64,000 nucleotides of DNA, from positions 310,001-374,000 of the forward strand of contig NZ_JAUTBF010000001.1 of NCBI RefSeq assembly GCF_030818955.1. Reading direction: 5' to 3'. The DNA is from Microbacterium trichothecenolyticum (GTDB taxonomy: Bacteria > Actinomycetota > Actinomycetes > Actinomycetales > Microbacteriaceae). The notes beneath the pieces are model-generated. The model made no database searches. It was not told the DNA's origin and saw nothing but the letters and a program-made list of their open reading frames with translations. Shown here one piece after another: positions 43,511-51,550 of the stretch (its first letter is position 1; every line of letters begins with the position of its first letter). The translations under genes and the position numbers were made by a program.

Positions 43511-45424
43511 ATGGCGCACGCCCTTCGTCCTGACCTCCGTAACGTCGCGATCGTCGCGCACGTCGACCACGGCAAGACGACCCTCGTCGACGCCATGCTC
43601 CGCCAGACCGGCTCGTTCGGCGACCACGCGCACGTCGAGGAGCGCGCGATGGACTCGAACGACCTGGAGCGCGAGAAGGGCATCACGATCCTCGCCAAGA
43701 ACACGGCGATCGAGTACAACGGCATCCACACGGACGTGCCCGTCACGATCAACGTGATCGACACCCCCGGCCACGCCGACTTCGGTGGCGAGGTCGAGCG
43801 CGGTCTGTCGATGGTCGACGGCGTCGTGCTGCTGGTCGACGCGTCCGAGGGCCCGCTGCCCCAGACCCGCTTCGTGCTGCGCAAGGCGCTCGAGGCGAAG
43901 CTCCCCGTCATCCTGCTGGTCAACAAGACCGACCGCCCCGACGCCCGTATCGCCGAGGTGGAGGAAGAGGCGCACGACCTGCTGCTGGGCCTGGCGTCCG
44001 ACCTCGTCGACGACGTGCCCGACCTCGACGTCGACGCGCTGCTCGACGTGCCGGTGGTCTACGCCTCCGGCCGTGCGGGCGCGGCATCCCTGAACCGCCC
44101 CGACAACGGCGCGCTGCCCGACAACGACGACCTCGAGCCGCTGTTCGCCGCGATCCTCGAGCACGTCCCGGCTCCGTCCTACGACGACGAGGCGCCGCTG
44201 CAGGCGTGGGTCACGAACCTCGACTCCTCGCCGTTCCTCGGTCGCCTCGCCCTGCTGCGCGTGTTCAACGGCACGCTGAAGAAGGGCCAGACGGTCGCGT
44301 GGGTGCGCTCCGACGGCACCACGAGCAACGCCCGCGTGACCGAGCTGCTGAAGACCCGCGCGCTCGAGCGTTTCCCCGCCGAAGACGCCGGCCCCGGCGA
44401 CATCGTCGCCATCGCCGGTTTCCCCGACATCACGATCGGCGAGACCATCGCCGACCCCGAGGACGTGCGGCCCCTGCCGGCCATCACGGTCGACGACCCC
44501 GCCATCTCGATGACGATCGGCACCAACACCTCGCCGCTCATGGGCAAGGTCAAGGGCCACAAGCTCACCGCGCGCATGGTGAAGGACCGCCTCGACCGTG
44601 AGCTCATCGGTAACGTCTCGCTGAAGGTCGTCGACATCGGACGTCCGGATGCCTGGGAGGTCCAGGGCCGCGGCGAACTCGCGCTCGCGATCCTCGTCGA
44701 GAACATGCGTCGTGAGGGCTTCGAGCTCACCGTCGGCAAGCCCCAGGTGGTCACCAAGCGCGGCGACGACGGCAAGCTCAAGGAGCCCTACGAGCACCTG
44801 ACGATCGACGCCCCCGAGGAGCACCTCGGTGCGATCACGCAGCTCATGGCCGCCCGCAAGGGTCGCATGGACAACATGACCAACCACGGCACCGGCTGGG
44901 TGCGCATGGAGTTCGTCGTGCCCTCGCGCGGCCTCATCGGCTTCCGCAGCGAGTTCCTGACAATCACGCGCGGCACCGGCATCGCCAACGCCATCTCGCA
45001 CGGCTACGACGACTGGGCGGGCTCGATCACCACGCGCCAGAACGGCTCGATCGTCGCGGACCGCATGGGTGTCGTCACGCCGTTCGCCATGATCGCACTG
45101 CAGGAGCGCATGAGCTTCTTCGTCCAGCCCACCGAAGAGGTCTACGAGGGCATGGTCATCGGCGAGAACTCGCGCGCCGACGACATGGACGTCAACATCA
45201 CCAAGGAGAAGAAGCTCACGAACATGCGTTCGTCGACCTCCGACTCCTTCGAGTCGATGACGCCCCCGCGCGTGCTCACGCTGGAGGAGTCGCTCGAGTT
45301 CGCCCGCGACGACGAATGCGTCGAGGTCACGCCCGAGAAGGTGCGCATCCGCAAGGTCGTGCTCGACGCGACCGAGCGCGGCCGCGCCGCCTCCCGCGCC
45401 AAGCGTCAGGATGCCAACGCGTAA
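43511..45424 (+). CDS. typA: Translational GTPase TypA/BipA
   Basis: A 637-residue ribosome-binding GTPase. The G domain has VAHVDHGKTTLVDAML (G1), LEREKGITILAKNTA (G2), DTPGHADFGGEVER (G3) and NKTD (G4). Domain II and the EF-G-like domains follow, and the C-terminal domain typical of BipA contains the GLIGFRSEFLT segment. It acts in ribosome assembly and stress adaptation, including cold. The ATG at 43511 follows a TGGAG site; the open frame upstream to 43439 is not coding-like. A terminator lies 14 bases after the stop. Confidence 0.95.
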   Translation: MAHALRPDLRNVAIVAHVDHGKTTLVDAMLRQTGSFGDHAHVEERAMDSNDLEREKGITILAKNTAIEYNGIHTDVPVTINVIDTPGHADFGGEVERGLSMVDGVVLLVDASEGPLPQTRFVLRKALEAKLPVILLVNKTDRPDARIAEVEEEAHDLLLGLASDLVDDVPDLDVDALLDVPVVYASGRAGAASLNRPDNGALPDNDDLEPLFAAILEHVPAPSYDDEAPLQAWVTNLDSSPFLGRLALLRVFNGTLKKGQTVAWVRSDGTTSNARVTELLKTRALERFPAEDAGPGDIVAIAGFPDITIGETIADPEDVRPLPAITVDDPAISMTIGTNTSPLMGKVKGHKLTARMVKDRLDRELIGNVSLKVVDIGRPDAWEVQGRGELALAILVENMRREGFELTVGKPQVVTKRGDDGKLKEPYEHLTIDAPEEHLGAITQLMAARKGRMDNMTNHGTGWVRMEFVVPSRGLIGFRSEFLTITRGTGIANAISHGYDDWAGSITTRQNGSIVADRMGVVTPFAMIALQERMSFFVQPTEEVYEGMVIGENSRADDMDVNITKEKKLTNMRSSTSDSFESMTPPRVLTLEESLEFARDDECVEVTPEKVRIRKVVLDATERGRAASRAKRQDANA

Positions 45425-45437
45425 GCGCCGCGTCCGC

Positions 45438-45475
45438 GAACGGCCCCGCCCAGCTCACGCTGCGCGGGGCCGTTC
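45438..45475 (+). terminator. Hairpin after typA
   Basis: GAACGGCCCCGC (45438-45449) pairs perfectly with 45464-45475 over 12 bp around a 14-nt loop. There is no long T-run, but the position right after the typA stop suits a terminator. Confidence 0.65.
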
Positions 45476-45573
45476 CGCACTCGGGCGTCGTCCGCGCCTC
45501 CCGCGCTTCCCGCGCTCGGCCGTTGCCTCGCGCGATGGCGTGGCCCTCGCGCGTGGTGCGCCGCGACCAGATC

Positions 45574-45635
45574 GTTGAGTGTCCGAGACACGCCGCGATG
45601 CCTGGCCCGGTTGCGGCGTGTTTCGGACACTCAAC
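45574..45635. repeat. 62-bp palindromic repeat, copy 2
   Basis: The left arm 45574-45595 (GTTGAGTGTCCGAGACACGC then CG) and right arm 45614-45635 pair at 21 of 22 positions around an 18-nt loop. This is the best-paired of the three copies and the nearest to a consensus. It lies in the 361-base gene-free stretch between typA and the XRE-cupin regulator, which also holds copy 3 and nothing else recognisable. Confidence 0.9.
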
Positions 45636-45693
45636 AGGTCGGTGATGCCGTGCGTGCCGGTGGCTGGTCGCGGTCGGAGGCGGCGGTGTACCC

Positions 45694-45755
45694 GGTCAGT
45701 GTCCAGGACACGCCGTGATGCTTTACCCGGTTGCGGCGTCTTCTGGACACTCAAC
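45694..45755. repeat. 62-bp palindromic repeat, copy 3
   Basis: Left arm 45694-45715 and right arm 45734-45755 pair at 18 of 22 positions around an 18-nt loop. Its loop (TGATGCTTTACCCGGTTG) is very like that of copy 2 (CGATGCCTGGCCCGGTTG), so the similarity is not limited to the arms. The right arm ends GGACACTCAAC like the other copies. It lies 58 bases after copy 2 in the same orientation. Confidence 0.9.
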
Positions 45756-45785
45756 GGGATGGCGACGGAGGTGGCGTGCGCCGGG

Positions 45786-46337
45786 TCAGTGCGACTCGAC
45801 GACGCACACGGCGCTCATGCCGGGCGTCAGCGCCTCGAACACGTGCGGGGCGTCGCCGGAGTACGACAGGTAGTCGCCGGGGGAGAGGTCGTACGGGGCG
45901 TCGGCCGGGCCGATGCGTCCGCGCCCGGAGACCAGCACGATGTGCTCGACGGTGCCACGCGGATGCGGCTCCGACACGCGAGGGGCGCCGGGCTCGGCGC
46001 TGAGCAGATAGATGTCGCGGCGGGCGTGCGGTGGACTCGCCGAGAGCAGGACCGCCAGATACGCGGATGCCGATGACGGTACCGCCGCGGCCGCCTCTCC
46101 GGCGCGGATCAGGGTGGGCGAGCGAACGCCCTCGTCCACCAGGACGGCGAAGGGGATCTCCAGCGCCGACGCGAGGGCCCACAGCGTCTCGACGCTGGGA
46201 TTGCCGCCGCCGTTCTCGAGCTGCGAGACCGTCGCCTTGGCTACGCCGGCGCGTCGCGCGAGTTCCGAAACGCTGAGGTCGCGTCTCTCGCGCTCGCGAC
46301 GGAGGGTGGCCGCGATACGGTCGCCGAGATCGGTCAT
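45786..46337 (-). CDS. XRE-family regulator with C-terminal cupin domain
   Basis: A 183-residue repressor-type protein. Residues 6-65 form the helix-turn-helix (LRRERERRDLSVSELARRAG, then KATVSQLENGGGNPSVETLWALA). The cupin barrel occupies about residues 100-180 (HPRGTVEHIVLVSGRGRIG, LSPGDYLSYSGDAPHVFEA), with His residues that may bind a metal or ligand. Such regulators sense small molecules. It is divergent from azlCD, and an inverted repeat in the shared gap suggests it controls them. CATAAT on the minus strand lies exactly 6 nt before its ATG, so its message may be leaderless. Confidence 0.85.
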   Translation of the reverse strand: MTDLGDRIAATLRRERERRDLSVSELARRAGVAKATVSQLENGGGNPSVETLWALASALEIPFAVLVDEGVRSPTLIRAGEAAAAVPSSASAYLAVLLSASPPHARRDIYLLSAEPGAPRVSEPHPRGTVEHIVLVSGRGRIGPADAPYDLSPGDYLSYSGDAPHVFEALTPGMSAVCVVESH

Positions 46338-46343
46338 GTGTTC

Positions 46344-46377
46344 ATTATGCTTGCCGATTGTTCGACTTGACGAACGA
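46344..46377. promoter_or_regulatory. Divergent promoter region with inverted repeat
   Basis: TTGTTCG (46358-46364) and CGAACGA (46371-46377) form a near-perfect 7-bp dyad around 6 nt. CATAAT on the minus strand (46349-46344) is the likely -10 box of the regulator, 6 nt before its ATG, and TTGACG (46367-46372) overlaps the dyad on the plus strand. The dyad is a good candidate operator for the XRE-cupin protein; this is inference. Confidence 0.5.
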
Positions 46378-46393
46378 CTCGGTCTCGTTCACC

Positions 46394-47131
46394 ATGATGT
46401 CCATGCGTTCGCTATCCCGAACACCCGAGGGTGTCGCCGCTCGACAGGGGATGGCGGTGGCTCTCGCGACGAGCGCGTACGGCATCTCTTTCGGCGCCCT
46501 GTCTGTGGCATCCGGACTCGACGTCTGGCAGACGTGCGTGCTGAGCCTGCTGATGTTCACAGGTGGATCGCAGTTCGCCTTCGTCGGCGTCATCGCCGCC
46601 GGGGGCGTGGCTGCGGCACCGGCCGCGATCGCGTCGGCCGTGTTGCTCGGCGTTCGTAACGCCGCCTACGCGATGCGCATGTCGCCGGTTGTCGCGGGCG
46701 GGTTCTGGCGCAAGGCCGGAGCGGTGCAGTTCACGATCGACGAGTCGGTCGCCGTAGGACTCGCGCAGACCGAGTCTCGTGCGCGGCGGGTGGGCTTCTG
46801 GGTCACGGGTGTGGCCATCTGGGTCGGCTGGAATCTGTCGACCCTCCTCGGGGCGCTGCTCGGCGATGTGCTGGGCGACCCCCGCGCCTACGGTTTGGAT
46901 GCCGCTGCCGCGGCCGCCTTCCTCGCTCTGCTCTGGCCGCGCCTGCGCGGACGACAGCCCTTCGCCGTCGCGGCGGGGGCCGCGGTCGTCGCGGCGCTGC
47001 TCACGCCCGCTCTCATGCCTGGCATTCCCGTCATCGCGGCCGCGGGCGTCGCTGTGGCGGTGGGCATGTTCGAGCCGCGTCGTCGTGCCCCCATGCCCGT
47101 AGGCATCGCCGAGGAGAAGGGGATGCCATGA
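46394..47131 (+). CDS. azlC: AzlC-family branched-chain amino acid exporter subunit
   Basis: A 245-residue membrane protein with about seven helices. The AzlC pattern is visible in YGISFGALSVASGLDVWQTCVLSL, LMFTGGSQFAFVGVIAAGG, ASAVLLGVRNAAYAMRMSPV, and TIDESVAVGLAQ. With AzlD it exports branched-chain amino acids or related compounds. The start is uncertain: ATG codons at 46394, 46397 and 46403 are all in frame and none has a strong ribosome site. Its stop overlaps the azlD start in ATGA. The divergent XRE-cupin regulator is its probable controller. Confidence 0.85.
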   Translation: MMSMRSLSRTPEGVAARQGMAVALATSAYGISFGALSVASGLDVWQTCVLSLLMFTGGSQFAFVGVIAAGGVAAAPAAIASAVLLGVRNAAYAMRMSPVVAGGFWRKAGAVQFTIDESVAVGLAQTESRARRVGFWVTGVAIWVGWNLSTLLGALLGDVLGDPRAYGLDAAAAAAFLALLWPRLRGRQPFAVAAGAAVVAALLTPALMPGIPVIAAAGVAVAVGMFEPRRRAPMPVGIAEEKGMP

Positions 47132-47442
47132 CCCTGTGGACCGCCGTGCTCCTGGCATCCGTTCTCTGCGCCGCGCTGAAGGGGATCGGGTATCTGCTGC
47201 CGGCGCGGTGGCTCGAGGCGCCGCGCCCCGCCCGCATCGCCGACCTGCTCACCGTGGCGCTGCTGTCGGCACTCGTGGTCGTGCAGACGGTGGCGGCGGG
47301 GTCGGAGATCGCGATCGATGCGCGGGTGCCGGCCGTGGCCGTGGCGGCGGTGCTGCTGTGGGCGCGGGCCCCGTTTCTCGTCGTGGTCGCTGTGGCAGCG
47401 GTCACGGCCGCGCTGCTGCGACTGTGGGGCTGGGCGGTGTGA
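47128..47442 (+). CDS. azlD: AzlD-family branched-chain amino acid exporter subunit
   Basis: A 104-residue protein with three to four helices (LWTAVLLASVLCAALKGIGYL, IADLLTVALLSALVVVQTV, VAVAAVLLWARAPFLVVVAV). The small size and the KGIGYLLPARWLEAPRPARIADLL stretch match AzlD. It forms the exporter with AzlC, to which it is translationally coupled (ATGA). Confidence 0.88.
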   Translation: MTLWTAVLLASVLCAALKGIGYLLPARWLEAPRPARIADLLTVALLSALVVVQTVAAGSEIAIDARVPAVAVAAVLLWARAPFLVVVAVAAVTAALLRLWGWAV

Positions 47443-47793
47443 GGGGCGCTTTCCGCACAGAAGAAAGCGTGAGACGAACTGATTGTCGCTGAAGGAGACG
47501 CCGTTGGGGTCGGTGAAGGACACGGTTTGGCCGGAGAGCGCGTTGCCGTAGGCGTCCGTGACGGTAACGGTGACCGAGACGATGACCGGGACGGCCCACG
47601 CGGCGCCGGCGACGAGAGCGCGGCGCGACAGCTCGGGGGTTTCGGTCGTGGGGGAGACGTTCCTTCTTCGGGATTCCTCGAGGGGAGCGAGGCGGGTGGC
47701 GTGCCTGTCAGAGGGGTGAAGGAATGCGCGCCATCGTGTGCACTCGGTCTGCGTCCGGGGCAAGAGAGGACGCGCTCGGTAGGTACGTGACAT
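47443..47793 (-). pseudogene. Truncated Tat-signal / Ig-like surface protein remnant
   Basis: On the minus strand a frame from ATG 47793 encodes a twin-arginine type signal (LSRRALVAGAAWAVPVIVS) followed at once by an Ig-like repeat segment (VTDAYGNALSGQTVSFTDPN), typical of long bacterial surface proteins. The Ig-like part breaks off near 47480 and the frame then runs on as non-coding antisense of azlD/azlC. A ribosome-site-like AGAAGGAAC precedes a GTC at 47658 where a start codon would be expected. The simplest reading is a gene that lost its middle and 3' end. The rest of the gap to 47892 holds nothing else but the next promoter. Confidence 0.6.
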
Positions 47794-47880
47794 CAGGGTT
47801 CACCCACTGCGGTCCCTTCGTTCACTCGGATCCGGTGTCCTTCTCGTGCCAGCTCTCCGCTCGGTCATAGGACCGCCTTC

Positions 47881-47886
47881 TAGACT
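47881..47886 (+). promoter_or_regulatory. -10 box of a leaderless promoter
   Basis: TAGACT lies exactly 6 nt before the ATG at 47893, with no ribosome site between. Inference from spacing. Confidence 0.55.
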
Positions 47887-47892
47887 GGCGCG

Positions 47893-48291
47893 ATGAGCTT
47901 TGGCATCCTGCGCATCGCCGGTTGGGTCGTCGCGCTGCTGGTCGGTGCGTTCTACGGCGCGGCCGGCACGATCGCGCAGGGCTTCCGGCTCGGTCCGGTG
48001 CCGGTGGGCCTGCTGCTGGCGACGATCGGCTGTGCCGCGCTCCTCATCGCCCTGCGCACGCTGACCGGGGATCTCGTCAACGCCTTCGCCGGGGGACTCG
48101 GCATCTCGGCGGCGACCTATGTGTTCTCGCAGCCTGGGCTCGGGGGATCGGCCATCGTCGCCGCGCCCACCCCCGGTACCGAGTGGATCCCTGTGGTGTG
48201 GACGGTCGTCGGGCCCGCCCTGATGGTGTTGGTGGCCTTCTGGCCCGACTTCTCGCACCTGCGGCACGAACCCGCGACTCCCACCGCCTGA
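47893..48291 (+). CDS. Small four-helix membrane protein, unknown function
   Basis: A 132-residue protein with about four helices (ILRIAGWVVALLVGAFYGAA, VPVGLLLATIGCAALLIAL, GLGISAATYVFSQPGL, IPVVWTVVGPALMVLVAFW). No recognised motif is visible. A related small membrane protein often sits beside fdxA-dapC in related genomes in my memory, which would hint at a housekeeping role, but this is not certain. The message is probably leaderless. Confidence 0.65.
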   Translation: MSFGILRIAGWVVALLVGAFYGAAGTIAQGFRLGPVPVGLLLATIGCAALLIALRTLTGDLVNAFAGGLGISAATYVFSQPGLGGSAIVAAPTPGTEWIPVVWTVVGPALMVLVAFWPDFSHLRHEPATPTA

Positions 48292-48345
48292 CACGTCGGC
48301 GTCGAGCGGGGTCGCGTCGGGCGAGGCCGGTCGAGTCATCGCGAT

Positions 48346-48351
48346 TAGACT
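48346..48351 (+). promoter_or_regulatory. -10 box of a leaderless promoter
   Basis: TAGACT lies exactly 6 nt before the GTG at 48358 of the ferredoxin gene, with no ribosome site. Inference from spacing. Confidence 0.55.
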
Positions 48352-48357
48352 GAACGG

Positions 48358-48678
48358 GTGACTTACGTGATCGCCCTCCCGTGTGTCGATGTCAAGGATC
48401 GCGCCTGCATCGACGAATGCCCCGTCGACTGCATCTACGAGGGTGAACGATCGCTGTACATCCACCCCGACGAATGCGTCGACTGCGGTGCGTGCGAGCC
48501 GGTCTGCCCCGTCGAGGCGATCTACTACGAGGACGACCTGCCCGAGGAGTGGTCCGACTACTACAAGGCGAACGTCGAGTTCTTCGATGACATCGGCTCG
48601 CCCGGTGGTGCCGCGAAGGTCGGCGTGATCGCCAAGGATCACCCGGTCATCACCGCGCTTCCCCCGCAGAGTCACTGA
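48358..48678 (+). CDS. fdxA: 7Fe/8Fe ferredoxin
   Basis: A 106-residue ferredoxin with both cluster motifs. The first cysteine group is around [20 protein letters not shown] and the second is the complete C-x2-C-x2-C-x3-CP in [18 protein letters not shown], as in actinobacterial FdxA/FdxC, which carry [3Fe-4S] and [4Fe-4S] clusters. The acidic C-terminal region ([14 protein letters not shown]) is typical. It is a low-potential electron carrier; the partner enzymes are not adjacent. The dapC gene starts 3 bases after its stop, an arrangement widespread in actinobacteria. Confidence 0.93.
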   Translation: MTYVIALPCVDVKDRACIDECPVDCIYEGERSLYIHPDECVDCGACEPVCPVEAIYYEDDLPEEWSDYYKANVEFFDDIGSPGGAAKVGVIAKDHPVITALPPQSH

Positions 48679-48681
48679 GCC

Positions 48682-49785
48682 GTGGGCGTCGCCGACCTCG
48701 CCGACTACCCCTGGGATGCCGTCGCCCCCTATGCCGAGCGCGCGCGGCGTCACCCGGCCGGCATCGTCGACCTGTCGATCGGCTCGCCCGTCGATCCGAC
48801 GCCCGCCGTCGTCGCCGCGGCCCTCGCCGACGCGACCGACGCGCACGCCTACCCGCAGACGGCCGGCACTCCCGCGCTGCGTGAGGCGATCGCCGAGTGG
48901 TACGCCCGCCGACGGGGTGTTCCGGGTCTGACGGCCGCGAACGTCCTGCCGACCGTCGGCTCGAAAGAGCTCGTCGCCCTCCTGCCGCTGCTGCTGGGGC
49001 TCGGTCCCGGTGACGCCGTCGTGCACCCGCGGGCGGCCTACCCGACCTACGAGGTCGGTGCCCGTCTCGTGGGCGCCGAGCCGGTGGCATCCGACGATAC
49101 AGCCGACTGGCCCGCGAACACCAAGCTCGTGTGGGTCAACTCGCCCGGCAACCCCGACGGACGCGTGCTCTCGGTGGCGGAGCTGACGGATGCCGTGACC
49201 CGGGCACGCGAGCTCGGAGCCGTCCTGGCCTCCGACGAGTGCTACGCCGAGCTCGGCTGGGACGCGCCGTGGGATGCCGAGCGGGTGCCGAGCGTGCTCG
49301 ACCCCGCCGTGGTCGGCGACGACCTCACGGGTGTTCTCTCGGTGTACTCGCTGAGCAAGCAGTCGAACCTCGCGGGATACCGCGCGGCGTTCCTCGCGGG
49401 CGACGCCGCTCTCGTCGCGCGCCTGCTGACGGGCCGCAAGCACCTCGGCCTCATGCCCCCCGCGCCCGTCCAGCGGGCCATGACGGTCGCCCTCGGCGAC
49501 GACGCGCACGTCGCGGAGCAGCGTGAGCGCTACGCCCGTCGACGCGCGCTGCTCAAGCCCGCAATCGAGGCCGCGGGCTTCACGATCGACCGCAGCGAGG
49601 CGGGCCTGTACCTCTGGGCGACCGAGGGGCGCGACGCGTGGGAGAGCGTGGGACGTCTGGCTGATCTCGGCATCCTCGTCGGTCCGGGCCACTTCTACGG
49701 CGAGCACTTCCCGAACCACGTGCGGTTCTCGCTCACCGCGACCGACGAGCGCATCGCCGCGGCGGCGGAGCGGCTGACGTCGTAG
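48682..49785 (+). CDS. dapC: Succinyldiaminopimelate transaminase
   Basis: A 367-residue class I/II PLP aminotransferase. Recognisable parts are IVDLSIGSPVDPTP, LPTVGSKELVALLP, WVNSPGNPDGRVL, LASDECYAELGW, and the PLP-lysine segment VYSLSKQSNLAGYRAAF. Together with placement after fdxA this supports DapC, which makes N-succinyl-LL-2,6-diaminopimelate for lysine and peptidoglycan synthesis. The GTG start is used. It ends one base from the convergent ABC exporter stop, so the two transcripts must overlap. Confidence 0.88.
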   Translation: MGVADLADYPWDAVAPYAERARRHPAGIVDLSIGSPVDPTPAVVAAALADATDAHAYPQTAGTPALREAIAEWYARRRGVPGLTAANVLPTVGSKELVALLPLLLGLGPGDAVVHPRAAYPTYEVGARLVGAEPVASDDTADWPANTKLVWVNSPGNPDGRVLSVAELTDAVTRARELGAVLASDECYAELGWDAPWDAERVPSVLDPAVVGDDLTGVLSVYSLSKQSNLAGYRAAFLAGDAALVARLLTGRKHLGLMPPAPVQRAMTVALGDDAHVAEQRERYARRRALLKPAIEAAGFTIDRSEAGLYLWATEGRDAWESVGRLADLGILVGPGHFYGEHFPNHVRFSLTATDERIAAAAERLTS

Positions 49786-49786
49786 G

Positions 49787-51550
49787 TCAGCTCGAGCGGC
49801 TCCACGCCTCCCACAGACGCGCGTAGGGTCCGCCCGCGGTGCGCAGCTCGTCGTGCGTGCCTTCTTCGCGGACGCGCCCCGCGTCCAGCAGCACGACGCG
49901 GTCGGCCGCGGCCGCCTGGCTCAGGCGATGCGCGACGACCAGGGCCGCGCGTCCGTCGACGACCGCGAGAGCGGCGTTCTCGAGGCGGCCGGCCTCGGTG
50001 GACCCGGCTTCGGCGGTCGCCTCGTCGAGGACGACGAACGCGGGGTCGGCGAGCAGGACCCGCGCGAGGGCGAGATGCTGTGCTTCGGCGGGGGACAACG
50101 GGGTTCCCGATGCGCCGACCGGTTCGTCGAGTCCGCGCGGGAGTCGCGCGACGAGACCGTCGGCTCCGACGCGGTGGAGCGCGGCGAGCAGATCGTCGTC
50201 ACCGGCAGCGGGCGCGGCGAGTGTGAGGTTCCCCCGCAGGTCGGTGTCGAAGACGTGCACGTCCTGCGTCACGAGGGCGACCGCGGTGGGCCGATCCGCC
50301 GTGCCCGCATCGGGTTCCTGCACCCCGGCCGCGATCGCGGCGAGCGTCGACTTGCCGGCTCCCGAGGCGCCCACGACGGCGAGCGTCTCGCCCTCGGCGA
50401 TGTCCATCGACACGGCGTGGAGAACCGGATGTCCCGCGGTGTACGCGTGGGTGATGTCGCGCAGGACGACGGCTGCGCGCGGCTCTGCGGGGGCATCGCC
50501 CGGCGCGGCGGTGTCGGCCACCGGGTCGGCCGACCGTCCCGCCCCGGTGGCGGCGGGTTCATCCGGGTCGGCGGCGCGGATGACGCCCACGATCCGCGCG
50601 AGCGACGCGAGTGCCGACTGCAGGTCGTCGACGACGAAGAGCAGCTGATTGATGGGGCCGAACAGACGCAGGAACAGCAGCATGGCAGCCGTCGTGCCCC
50701 CGACCGTCCCGTGCCCGCCCGAGACGAGGACGAAGCCGACGACGAGCAGACCCGCCATGCCGAGGAACTCCGCGGCGTTCAGCCGCGCGAAGAACAGATT
50801 CTGGATGCCGCGCGCCCGCATGCTCCACCGCACGACGCTCCACGACGCCGCCGAGATGCGGACGAGGTGGGGCGTCGAGGAGCCGTAGGCGCGCACGGTC
50901 TCGAGCCCGCGGAGCGTGTCGAGCAGGTGCTGCGCCCGCTCGGCCATCGCGGCCCGTTCGGCCGCGTACACCCCGGGTGCGGCGCGCAGGTACGCCCGCA
51001 CGGCGAACACGTGCACGGGGGCGATGACGAGGAGGGCGAGGGCATACCAGGGGTCGATGACCGCCATGCCGGCGAGCGTGACGACGATGGTGAACGCCGC
51101 GCCGACGAGGGCGGGCACGACCCGAGGGATCGCCTCCGACACCTCGGCGACGTCGTCGCCCGCGCGCGCGATGAGATCACCCGTCCCCGCTCTCTCGACG
51201 CGGGAGGGCGGCAGGTGCAGAGCGGTGCTGACCATGCGTTCGCGCAGGTCTGCCAGAGCGGTCTCGAACAGCTGAGAGGCCGAGATCATGCCGATCGCGG
51301 TGAGGACAGCCCCCACCACGACGGCTCCGGCCATCACTGCCGCCAGCGTCACGGCGAGGTCGGCCGCGCCCCCGCCCGCGCCGATCGCGTCGACGACGGT
51401 TCCGAGCGCGAGGGGTCCCGCGATGCCCGCGACGGCGGCGGCGAGCACGACGGCGACCAGCGTCGGCAGCCGCCACCATCCGCCGGGAAGCGACCGCCAG
51501 AGCTCGCGGGCGACCGCGCGCGCGGGAGCGAGGGGGAGGGCGTCGTTCAT
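49787..51550 (-). CDS. ABC exporter half with degenerate signature motif (iron operon)
   Basis: A 587-residue half-transporter with six helices in the first ~310 residues and an ATPase domain. Walker A (VGASGAGKST), Walker B with the catalytic Glu (FVVLDEATAEA), and the switch His (VVAHRLS) are intact, but the signature reads LSPAEAQH instead of LSGGQ. A Pro/Ala-rich linker (about residues 335-365) joins the domains. Its ATG overlaps the stop of the partner half-transporter (ATGA). The missing signature is complemented by the partner's intact LSGGQ, so the pair should form one working ATP site. As last gene of the siderophore operon it resembles IrtB-type transporters. Confidence 0.85.
   Translation of the reverse strand: MNDALPLAPARAVARELWRSLPGGWWRLPTLVAVVLAAAVAGIAGPLALGTVVDAIGAGGGAADLAVTLAAVMAGAVVVGAVLTAIGMISASQLFETALADLRERMVSTALHLPPSRVERAGTGDLIARAGDDVAEVSEAIPRVVPALVGAAFTIVVTLAGMAVIDPWYALALLVIAPVHVFAVRAYLRAAPGVYAAERAAMAERAQHLLDTLRGLETVRAYGSSTPHLVRISAASWSVVRWSMRARGIQNLFFARLNAAEFLGMAGLLVVGFVLVSGGHGTVGGTTAAMLLFLRLFGPINQLLFVVDDLQSALASLARIVGVIRAADPDEPAATGAGRSADPVADTAAPGDAPAEPRAAVVLRDITHAYTAGHPVLHAVSMDIAEGETLAVVGASGAGKSTLAAIAAGVQEPDAGTADRPTAVALVTQDVHVFDTDLRGNLTLAAPAAGDDDLLAALHRVGADGLVARLPRGLDEPVGASGTPLSPAEAQHLALARVLLADPAFVVLDEATAEAGSTEAGRLENAALAVVDGRAALVVAHRLSQAAAADRVVLLDAGRVREEGTHDELRTAGGPYARLWEAWSRSS

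Noticed and set aside
45455..45755. Short frames reading through the 62-bp repeats (with a recurring ...SRRVLDT... pattern)
   Set aside because: The similarity comes from the repeated DNA itself and both strands give such frames; there is no independent start site.
25561..45755. Repeats considered as a CRISPR array
   Set aside because: The copies are palindromic, far apart or separated by unrelated gaps, and have no regular spacers or cas genes.
51547..51550. Two ABC halves considered as one fused gene
   Set aside because: A stop and a start overlap in ATGA, so they are two coupled genes and not a fusion.
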